From Pseudomonadota bacterium (lineage in GTDB: Bacteria; Pseudomonadota; Gammaproteobacteria; Burkholderiales; SG8-39), in contig JAJZUK010000004.1 in NCBI GenBank assembly GCA_021847125.1, positions 1 through 12,843 on the forward strand: a stretch of DNA of 12,843 bases, written 5' to 3'. Each line of letters opens with the position of its first letter. The stretch's first letter is position 1. The position numbers and the translations under genes are program-made. Shown here piece after piece: positions 7,085 through 12,843 of the stretch. The notes under the pieces were generated by a model. It saw nothing but the letters and a program-made list of their open reading frames with translations, ran no database searches and was not told the origin of the DNA.

Positions 7085-7333
7085 CGCATGCTCCCTTTTC
7101 CTGTCCTGCGGCGAATGGCCGCAACGCGCCGAATTGCTGCTTAGTCGCCGATGGCGGCCAAAGCTTACAAGAAGACCAGCAAAAGGGTAAGAATGAAGGG
7201 AATGCGCCGGCTAATTGGCTCAAGCCGGGAAATCGTCAACTTAGCGCCGCCAGCGCGGATTTTCCGTTCAACGAAAGCATGCTCACGTCGCAAACGGTTA
7301 AAATGCGGCTGCCCAGGAAAAACTGAATCCAAC
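7085..7333. other. Divergent intergenic region between the oxidoreductase and FAH genes
   Basis: These 249 bp lie between two divergent starts and hold no convincing gene. For the minus-strand gene there is a TTGACG -35-like hexamer (7239 to 7234), but the -10 17 bp away (AATTAG) is poor. For the plus-strand gene TAAAAT at 7299-7304 is a possible -10, without a clear -35, about 30 bp before the ATG. A small imperfect hairpin (CCGGCT 7207-7212 with AGCCGG 7223-7228) is present. The upstream in-frame ATG at 7151 would add a lysine/arginine-rich extension unlike the FAH family and was not used. Confidence 0.4.
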
Positions 7334-8326
7334 ATGAAACTCGCTACTCTCAAGGACGGAACCCGCGACGGCACGCTGATCGTGGTGTCGCGCGATCTCA
7401 AGCACGCGATCAAGGCCGACGACATCGCGCCCACGCTGCAGGCGGCGCTGGACGACTGGGACTATGCCTCGCCGCAGCTCACCGACCGCTACGATGCGCT
7501 CAACCGCGCCCCCGGCAGCCGCGCCTTCGATTTCGATGCGAAGCAATGCGCCTCGCCCTTGCCGCGCGCCTACCAGTGGGCCGACGGCTCGGCCTACCTC
7601 AGCCACGCCGAACGCCTGCGCAAGGCGCGCGGCGCCGAAATGCCCAAGGGGTACCGCAGCGATCCGCTGATGTACCAGGGCGGATCCGACGCCTTCCTCG
7701 GCCCCTGCGACGACATCCCGCTGGAGTCGGAGGACTGGGGCCTGGACCTCGAAGCCGAGATCGCGGTGATCACCGGCGACGTGCCCATGGGCCTGCCGAA
7801 GAAAGAGGCCGGCGAGCATATCCGCCTGCTGCTGCTGGTCAACGACCTGTCCTTGCGCAACCTCGCAGCGGCGGAACTCGCCAAAGGCTTCGGTTTTTTC
7901 CAGAGCAAACCCAGCACCGCTTTTTCTCCGGTGGCGCTGACTCCGGACGAACTCGGCCCCGCCTGGGATGGCGGCAAGCTGAGCCTGCCGCTGCTGGTCG
8001 GGGTCAACGGCGACGTTCTTGGGCGGCCGAACGCAGGCGCGGATATGAATTTCGAATTCCCACGGCTGATTGCGTATGCGGCCAAGACGCGCCCGCTCGC
8101 GGCCGGCAGCATCGTCGGCTCGGGCACCGTGTCCAACGCCGATCCGGCGGCAGGCACGGCCTGCATCGCGGAAAAACGCGCGCTCGAAACGATTGCGGGC
8201 GGCGAACCGGCGACGCCGTATCTCAAATTCGGCGACCGCGTGCGCATCGAGATGCAGGACGCCGAAGGCCACTCCCTGTTCGGGGCGATAGAACAGCAGG
8301 TCGCGAAGTACACGCCACCCAGATAG
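7334..8326 (+). CDS. Fumarylacetoacetate hydrolase (FAH) family protein
   Basis: This 330-residue soluble protein is of the FAH / 2-keto-4-pentenoate hydratase superfamily, metal-dependent enzymes that cleave or hydrate C-C or enol/keto-acid substrates, often in aromatic-compound or amino-acid breakdown. The metal ligands are visible as Glu140 and Glu142 in GLDLEAEIAVITGDV (136-150) and Asp171 in LLLVNDLSLRN (166-176). The conserved lysine region is FFQSKPSTAFSPVALTPDEL (188-207, Lys192), and the C-terminal motif is VGSGTVSNAD (261-270). The N-terminal about 80 residues are longer than in minimal FAH proteins and match the larger subgroup. The start MKLATLKDGTRDGT fits that subgroup; AGGAAA at 7315-7320 is a rather distant Shine-Dalgarno (13 nt). 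No pathway neighbours are in the window, so the substrate cannot be assigned. It is divergent from the oxidoreductase gene and convergent with phaZ. Confidence 0.88.
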   Translation: MKLATLKDGTRDGTLIVVSRDLKHAIKADDIAPTLQAALDDWDYASPQLTDRYDALNRAPGSRAFDFDAKQCASPLPRAYQWADGSAYLSHAERLRKARGAEMPKGYRSDPLMYQGGSDAFLGPCDDIPLESEDWGLDLEAEIAVITGDVPMGLPKKEAGEHIRLLLLVNDLSLRNLAAAELAKGFGFFQSKPSTAFSPVALTPDELGPAWDGGKLSLPLLVGVNGDVLGRPNAGADMNFEFPRLIAYAAKTRPLAAGSIVGSGTVSNADPAAGTACIAEKRALETIAGGEPATPYLKFGDRVRIEMQDAEGHSLFGAIEQQVAKYTPPR

Positions 8327-8397
8327 CGGACGGGTCAAGCTGATGTGATTAAGCTTGGATAACCCCCCACACCGTTTCCTGCTTCAATTCATAACCG

Positions 8398-8438
8398 TGT
8401 TTTTCGAACGGATAGGTTTTTCATCCGTTCGAAAAACA
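8398..8438. repeat. Perfect 16-bp inverted repeat with 9-nt loop and alternative pairing
   Basis: TGTTTTTCGAACGGAT (8398-8413) is the exact reverse complement of ATCCGTTCGAAAAACA (8423-8438), with a 9-nt loop. The loop contains a second copy of GTTTTTC (8416-8422; first copy 8399-8405), which could pair with GAAAAAC (8431-8437) in a competing shorter hairpin. It lies in the convergent gap between the FAH gene and phaZ, where a transcription end is expected. However, the stem starts with T and ends with A on both strands, so no U-tract follows it and a standard intrinsic terminator is not seen. It may be an RNA 3'-end stabiliser, a protein site, or a remnant of a short repeat element. Confidence 0.75.
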
Positions 8439-8444
8439 GGGTTG

Positions 8445-8468
8445 GCGCGCGCAGCGCGCAATGCGCGC
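8445..8468. repeat. Three GCGCGC blocks at 9-bp period forming overlapping hairpins
   Basis: GCGCGC occurs at 8445-8450, 8454-8459 and 8463-8468, separated by GCA and AAT. Each neighbouring pair can form a 6-bp GC stem with a 3-nt loop. The last block is followed by TTCTT, so on the plus strand it faintly resembles a terminator for the FAH gene. In a GC-rich genome short GC palindromes occur by chance, so the functional reading is weak. Confidence 0.35.
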
Positions 8469-8541
8469 TTCTTGGCAGCGAGCATTGGTTGAGGCGCGGG
8501 ACGTGCATCACGCACGGACCGGCTAAACCAGCACTTCCCTG

Positions 8542-9774
8542 CTAGGCGTGCCGCCGGATGAAAGCGCGGATGCGCGGGTACACCACTTCGCGAAAGCGCC
8601 GGCCGCTGAATATGCCGTAGTGCCCCATGTCCGGCGCCAGATAGTGCTCGCGCTTTTTCGCCGGAATCGAAGTGCACAGGCCGTGCGCCGATTGGGTCTG
8701 GCCGTTGCCGGAGATATCGTCCAGTTCGCCTTCGATGGTGAGCAAGGCGGTTTTGCTGATCGCCCGGGGCTGGACCAATTGTTCGCGCACCAACATGCGT
8801 CCCTTGGGCAGGGAGAATTCCTGGAACACGGTCTTGATGGTGTCCAGATAATACTCGGCCGGCATGTCGAGCACGGCGTTGTACTCGTCGTAGAAGCGCC
8901 GGTGCGCCTCGGCCGAGTCGCCGTCGCCCGCGACCAGATGATTGTAGAAATCGCGGTGCGCGTCGGCATGGCGCGAGGGGTTCATCGCGACGAAACCCAT
9001 GTGCTGCAGGAAGCCGGGGTAGACCTGCCGCATGGCGCCCGGATATTTCGCCGGCACCCGATGAATGACGTTGCCCTTGAACCAGGACAGGGGTTTCTCC
9101 GTGGCGAGGTTGTTGACCGCGGTGGGGCTGCGCCGTGCGTCGATCGGCCCGCCCATCATGATCATGGTGTGCGGCTTGACCGGTGCGTCGGCTTCGGCCA
9201 TGAGCGCGATCGCGGCCAGCACCGGCACCGTCGGCTGGCACACCGAGATGACGTGGACGTCGGGTCCGAGAAAGGTGATGAACTCGCGTACGTAATCGAC
9301 GTAGTCGTCCAGATGAAACGGCCCGTGGAACAGCGACACCATGCGCGCGTCCACCCAGTCGGTGATATAGACGTCGTGATCGGGCAGGAAGGTGCGCACC
9401 GTATCGCGCAGCAGCGTGGCGTGGTGACCGGACAGCGGCGCCACCAGCAGGACTTTCGGATGCGCGCGCGCCTGGCTGTTCGCAGGGAGGTCGCGCTCGA
9501 AGTGGAGCAACTGGCAGAAAGGCTTGTTGAGGGCGACGGTTTCGCTGACCGCGACCACTTTGCCGCCGACGCGGGTCTCGCTGATGCCAAACGGGGGCTT
9601 ATGGTAACGCTGGGTGACGCGGACGAAGAGTTCGCTGCCGGCGGCGATCTTGCGGCTGAGCGGGGAGTAGGAGAGCGGGCTGAACGGATGGCTGAACACC
9701 TTGGCGTTGATGCTGGCCCACATCTGCCAGGGCGCCAGGGCTGCGTGGCTCATTTCATGCAGGGCATAGAGCAA
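8542..9774 (-). CDS. phaZ: Intracellular poly(3-hydroxybutyrate) depolymerase
   Basis: PhaZ breaks down stored PHB granules in the cytoplasm. Numbered from the TTG start (410 residues), the catalytic residues match the Cupriavidus necator intracellular depolymerase. The nucleophile is Cys179 in VISVCQPTVPVLAA, where a Cys replaces the usual lipase-box Ser. Asp352 lies in EGELDDISGNGQT and His385 in DMGHYGIFSGRR. Other family motifs are APLSGHHATLLRDTVRTFLP (112-131), DWVDARMV, MMGGPIDARRSPTAVN and VYPGFLQHMGFVAMNP. The TTG at 9774 gives MLYALHE, which lines up with the MLYQLHE start I recall for C. necator PhaZ, and GGAG (9786 to 9783) sits 8 nt before it. The alternative GTG at 9783 (413 residues, MPN extension) would have its Shine-Dalgarno overlapping the start codon. 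No signal peptide is seen, as expected for an intracellular enzyme. It is divergent from the acylase gene and convergent with the FAH gene. No phasin, phaC or other PHA gene lies beside it. Confidence 0.93.
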   Translation of the reverse strand: MLYALHEMSHAALAPWQMWASINAKVFSHPFSPLSYSPLSRKIAAGSELFVRVTQRYHKPPFGISETRVGGKVVAVSETVALNKPFCQLLHFERDLPANSQARAHPKVLLVAPLSGHHATLLRDTVRTFLPDHDVYITDWVDARMVSLFHGPFHLDDYVDYVREFITFLGPDVHVISVCQPTVPVLAAIALMAEADAPVKPHTMIMMGGPIDARRSPTAVNNLATEKPLSWFKGNVIHRVPAKYPGAMRQVYPGFLQHMGFVAMNPSRHADAHRDFYNHLVAGDGDSAEAHRRFYDEYNAVLDMPAEYYLDTIKTVFQEFSLPKGRMLVREQLVQPRAISKTALLTIEGELDDISGNGQTQSAHGLCTSIPAKKREHYLAPDMGHYGIFSGRRFREVVYPRIRAFIRRHA

Positions 9775-9805
9775 ATTGGGCACTCCATCACGAAAGCGTT
9801 ACAGG

Positions 9806-9814
9806 GTTATACCA
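9806..9814 (-). promoter_or_regulatory. Candidate extended -10 promoter for phaZ
   Basis: On the minus strand TGGTATAAC (9814 to 9806) is a good extended -10 element (TGnTATAAC). Transcription would start near 9799, about 25 nt before the TTG start and just upstream of the GGAG ribosome site. There is no clear -35 at standard spacing. Prediction from sequence only. Confidence 0.42.
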
Positions 9815-9881
9815 AATTCCACGGCCCTATGCAGTATTCAATGCCGGATGGCCAAAAAGCCAAGCCGGAAACAGGCCCGCT

Positions 9882-9887
9882 TATGCT
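9882..9887 (+). promoter_or_regulatory. Weak candidate -10 for the penicillin-acylase-family gene
   Basis: TATGCT at 9882-9887 lies 45 bp before the ATG at 9932 in the divergent phaZ/acylase gap. No matching -35 is visible, so this is tentative. The gap (9775-9931) shows no other gene-like feature. Confidence 0.22.
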
Positions 9888-9931
9888 AGCCTATTCCTGT
9901 CAAACGACCACGGCGACTGAGAGTTGACCCC

Positions 9932-12316
9932 ATGAAGATGATATCCCGCGTAGTTCTGGTGCTGGTCCTGGCCATCACGCTTACTGGCGCCGCAGGCTAC
10001 GCCTGGCTGCGCCAGTCGCTGCCGCAGATCGAAGGCACGGTCGCCCTGTCCGGCCTCAAGGCGCCGGTGGAAATCGTGCGCGACCGCCACGGCGTACCGC
10101 ATATCCATGCCGGCAGCGTCGACGACGCCTATTTCGCCCTGGGATTTGTCCACGCGCAGGACCGCCTGTGGCAGATGGAAATGAACCGGCGCGTCGCGAG
10201 CGGGCGCCTGTCCGAGGCGCTGGGCGCGGCGACCCTGGACACCGACAAGTTCCTGCGCACCCTGGGCGTGCGCCGCGTGGCCGAGGCCACGCTGCAGGCC
10301 TTGAGCGCCCAGGCGCGCGGCGAGCTCGACGCCTATACGGCCGGGGTCAACGCCCTCCTCGCGCAGCGCTCGGGCCCCCTGCCGCCCGAATTCCTGCTCA
10401 CCGGGGTCCGACCCGAGCCCTGGCACAGCGCCGATTCCATTGCGTGGATCAAAATGATGGCCTGGGACCTGGGCGCCAACTGGCGCTCCGAACTGCTGCG
10501 CCTGCGCCTGGCGAAAACGCTTTCGAGGACACAGATCGCGGAATTTCTGCCGCCTTATCCGGGCGACGCGCCGCTCGCGATTGCCGATTACGGCGCGCTG
10601 TACCGCCAACTCGACGCGAGCAAGCTCGCCGCGCTCACGCTGACCGGCCTCTCCGAGAGCGGTGCCTCCAACAACTGGGTGCTGGCAGGCAGCCGCACCG
10701 CGAGCGGCAAGCCCTTGCTCGCCAACGATCCGCACCTGGGTCTCGCCGCGCCTGCCGTATGGTATTTCGCCCATCTTTCGGCGCCGGGTTTCGAAGTCAT
10801 GGGGGCGACGCTGCCGGGCGTGCCCGGGGTGGTGCTGGGGCGCAACCAGAAGATTGCCTGGGGGTTCACCAACACCGGGCCTGACGTGCAGGACCTGTAT
10901 ATGGAGCGCGTCGACGGCGCCGGCCAGGTGCTCGCGCCCGGGGGCTGGCAGAAGCTCGCCACGCGCAGCGAAGTGATCAAGGTCAAGGGCCAGCCCGACG
11001 TGACGCTGACAGTGCGCGCTTCGCGCCACGGGCCGTTGATCTCCGATGTGTTCAAGCCGGCTGCCGAAGCGCTGCCGCAAAACTTCGCGCTGGCTTTTGC
11101 CTGGACCGCGCTGCGGGACGACGATCTGTCGATTCAGGCCGCAGTCCGATTGGCCAGCGCCGGCAACTGGAACGAATTTCTCGCGGCGGCGCGCGATTTT
11201 CATTCGCCGCAGCAGAACATGGTGTATGCCGATACCCAAGGCAACATCGGTTACATCGCGCCCGGCCGCGTTCCGCTGCGCAAGCCCGAAAACGATCTTC
11301 ACGGCCTGGCTCCCGCGCCGGGATGGGACGCGAAATACGACTGGGACGGTTTCATCGCGTTCGAGGAGCTGCCGCAAAGCTACAACCCGGCCTCGGGCGC
11401 GATCATGACCGCCAATCACAAAATCGTGCCCGAAGGCTACCCGCACTACATCACCAGCGAGTGGGTCCTGCCATATCGCGCCGAGCGCATCAATCAACTG
11501 CTCGATGCCACGCCCAAACATACGCTGCAAAGCTTCGCCAAGATTCAGGCCGACACGGTGTCCTTGCAGGTGCGTGAAATCCTGCCTTTGCTGCTCAAAA
11601 CCAGGCCTAGCGGCACCGAGGCGCAGCAGGTCCTGCAGCAACTGGGCCGCTGGGACGCGAACATGGCGGTCGAGAGCGCCGAGCCGCTGATCGTCAGCGC
11701 CTGGCTGCGCGAGCTGGGCCGGCTGATTTATGCCGACGAACTGGGCGGGCTGTTCAACGGCGAATGGGCGCATCGCGCCGACTTCATGTTCAACGTGCTT
11801 GCGGACAAGGGCGGTGCGGGCCGGTGGTGCGACGATGTGCGCACGCCGGCGAAAGAAAGCTGCGCCGACCTGCTGCCCCGCGCGCTCGATCTCGCGCTGG
11901 CGGATCTGCAGCGCCGCTATGGCGACGACCGCAGGCAATGGCACTGGGGCGATGCGCATTTCGCCTTGTCCGAACACCGGCCGTTCGGCCGCCAGGCGCA
12001 GCTGGCCAGGCTGTTCGACATCCGCGTGCCCTCGCCCGGCGATACCTATACCGTCGACGTCGGCCGCAACACGCTCGCCAACGAAGATGCGCCTTACGCC
12101 AGCCGCCACTCGGCGTCGCTGCGCGCGATCTACGATCTGGCCGACCTGGACAAATCGGCGTACATCCACTCCACCGGCCAGTCCGGCAATTTGCTGTCGC
12201 CGCTGTACGGGAACTTCGCCGAGCGCTGGGCACGGGTCGAATACATCACCATGTCGATGAAACGCAGCGACGCCGCAGCGGATGCGCTGGGCACGCTCAG
12301 GCTGCAGCCACGGTGA
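9932..12316 (+). CDS. Penicillin acylase (amidase) family Ntn hydrolase, exported
   Basis: This 794-residue proenzyme is of the penicillin amidase family (S45), which hydrolyse amide bonds of beta-lactams, N-acyl-homoserine lactones or other N-acyl compounds. Residues 1-27 are a signal peptide or membrane anchor (MKMISRVVLVLVLAITLTGA), pointing to the periplasm. The alpha part has VEIVRDRHGVPHIHA (46-60) and GFVHAQDRLWQMEMNR (71-86). The autoprocessing site is SGASNNWVLAG (243-253), where Ser246 would become the N-terminal nucleophile of the beta chain after cleavage of the spacer. Further family residues are NDPHLGL (265-271), Asn495 in IMTANHK as the oxyanion Asn, and Arg516/Arg519 in VLPYRAERI. 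The length is typical of the family. The substrate cannot be read from the sequence; quorum-quenching acylases such as PvdQ belong here, but so do many of unknown role. The start ATG at 9932 has only a weak GAGAG upstream. The 3' end overlaps the convergent transporter gene by 20 bp. Confidence 0.9.
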   Translation: MKMISRVVLVLVLAITLTGAAGYAWLRQSLPQIEGTVALSGLKAPVEIVRDRHGVPHIHAGSVDDAYFALGFVHAQDRLWQMEMNRRVASGRLSEALGAATLDTDKFLRTLGVRRVAEATLQALSAQARGELDAYTAGVNALLAQRSGPLPPEFLLTGVRPEPWHSADSIAWIKMMAWDLGANWRSELLRLRLAKTLSRTQIAEFLPPYPGDAPLAIADYGALYRQLDASKLAALTLTGLSESGASNNWVLAGSRTASGKPLLANDPHLGLAAPAVWYFAHLSAPGFEVMGATLPGVPGVVLGRNQKIAWGFTNTGPDVQDLYMERVDGAGQVLAPGGWQKLATRSEVIKVKGQPDVTLTVRASRHGPLISDVFKPAAEALPQNFALAFAWTALRDDDLSIQAAVRLASAGNWNEFLAAARDFHSPQQNMVYADTQGNIGYIAPGRVPLRKPENDLHGLAPAPGWDAKYDWDGFIAFEELPQSYNPASGAIMTANHKIVPEGYPHYITSEWVLPYRAERINQLLDATPKHTLQSFAKIQADTVSLQVREILPLLLKTRPSGTEAQQVLQQLGRWDANMAVESAEPLIVSAWLRELGRLIYADELGGLFNGEWAHRADFMFNVLADKGGAGRWCDDVRTPAKESCADLLPRALDLALADLQRRYGDDRRQWHWGDAHFALSEHRPFGRQAQLARLFDIRVPSPGDTYTVDVGRNTLANEDAPYASRHSASLRAIYDLADLDKSAYIHSTGQSGNLLSPLYGNFAERWARVEYITMSMKRSDAAADALGTLRLQPR

Positions 12317-12843
12317 TCCTGCCGCGCAAATAAAGATTGTTGGCGATCAACGCCGCCACCACCAGGGCGGCGCCGCCGAGCTCTATTGTTTCGAAGCGGT
12401 GTCCCTGCAGGATGCGGATGGCGAAGGTCACCACCGGCACCAGGTTGCCGAGCAGCATGGTGTTGAGCGCCCCCAGGTAACCGATGGCCATGTTCCAGAA
12501 CAGCACCGCCAGCACCACCGTAAGCACCGCCAGGTAGGCGAGTTCCCAACCCAGGGAGGCGACCGTAGACAGCGCCGGGGCAGCCACGTATCCCCCCAGG
12601 CTCGCGACCGCAGTAATGATGAATATCCCCGCCGTGCCCGGCAGGCAGGTCAGCGTGGTAAAGCGCAGCGCCGACCAGCCGGGAAAGCTCACCGCGCCTA
12701 TGGTGTAGGCGATCCAGCTCATCGCGCCGAGAAAAATCAGCATATCGCCGAGAAACGTGCCGCCGCTGAAGGCGTGCACCGGATCGCCTTTGGTTATGAC
12801 CAGGAACACGCCCAGGATGGCGACCGCGATACAAGCCAGGGTG
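12297..12843 (-). CDS. EamA/DMT-superfamily transporter, C-terminal part (5' end outside window)
   Basis: The frame is open from the right edge to TGA at 12299-12297, giving about 181 residues of the C-terminal half. It is mostly hydrophobic with five or six predicted membrane helices. The succession GVFLVITKGDP, then GDMLIFLGAMSWIAYTIGAV, then AVLFWNMAIGYLGALNTMLL and LVPVVTFAI, is characteristic of the second EamA repeat (drug/metabolite transporter, RhaT/YdcZ-like exporters). A GTG at 12809 could be mistaken for a start, but the residues upstream (TLACIAVAILG) continue a membrane helix, so the gene runs off the window. The substrate is unknown. Its last 20 bp overlap the 3' end of the acylase gene on the other strand. 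Confidence 0.85.
   Translation of the reverse strand, partial: TLACIAVAILGVFLVITKGDPVHAFSGGTFLGDMLIFLGAMSWIAYTIGAVSFPGWSALRFTTLTCLPGTAGIFIITAVASLGGYVAAPALSTVASLGWELAYLAVLTVVLAVLFWNMAIGYLGALNTMLLGNLVPVVTFAIRILQGHRFETIELGGAALVVAALIANNLYLRGRITVAAA

Noticed and set aside
4794..7223. 809-residue minus-strand ORF in another frame of the oxidoreductase
   Set aside because: Low-complexity Arg/Gly/Ala-rich product; all recognisable motifs are in the neighbouring frame.
7151..7333. Upstream start for the FAH gene, adding 61 residues
   Set aside because: The extension is Lys/Arg/Cys-rich and unlike FAH N-termini; MKLATLKDGT is the natural start.
8398..8438. Inverted repeat as an intrinsic terminator
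   Set aside because: No U-tract follows the stem on either strand; the T and A runs are inside the stem with the wrong polarity.
9881..12169. 762-residue minus-strand ORF antisense to the acylase
   Set aside because: Arg/Gln/Gly-rich with no motif, whereas the plus strand has the full Ntn-hydrolase signature.

Overview
The window looks like chromosomal DNA of a GC-rich betaproteobacterium, probably Burkholderiales or a relative. This placement is an inference. It rests on GC-rich codon use, an intracellular PHB depolymerase of the Cupriavidus type, a DedA/VTT-oxidoreductase fusion and a SenB-type glycosyltransferase. No mobile element, CRISPR array, tRNA or rRNA was seen.

Left half (1-4906): a trimethyl-betaine / organoselenium block. 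An ORF open at the left edge ends in an ATGA overlap with a fused substrate-binding/permease protein of the OpuC (glycine betaine/choline) ABC family. That gene in turn ends in an ATGA overlap with egtD, the histidine trimethylating enzyme that makes hercynine. Converging on egtD is an EgtB/SenA-type sulfoxide/selenoxide synthase. Divergent from the latter, with a 23-bp gap, is a glycosyltransferase that strongly resembles SenB, the selenosugar synthase. Together these give most of a selenoneine pathway: His to hercynine (EgtD), selenophosphate plus UDP-sugar to selenosugar (SenB), and hercynine plus selenosugar to selenoneine (SenA). Selenophosphate synthase (SenC/SelD) is not in the window. 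The transporter next to egtD is a candidate importer for ergothioneine, hercynine or selenoneine. It has the domains of the known ergothioneine importer EgtU, in the opposite order.

Middle (4940-8541): a minus-strand membrane-anchored flavin disulfide oxidoreductase (VTT domain plus MerA/lipoamide-dehydrogenase-like domain) and a divergent FAH-family hydrolase. After these comes a convergent intergenic stretch with a perfect 16-bp inverted repeat that can refold into an alternative hairpin.

Right half (8542-12843): intracellular PHB depolymerase phaZ on the minus strand, probably with a TTG start. Divergent from it is an exported penicillin-acylase-family Ntn hydrolase. An EamA/DMT-family transporter is cut off by the right edge and overlaps the acylase gene tail to tail by 20 bp.

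All identifications come from reading motifs and from remembered family features. No database search was run.
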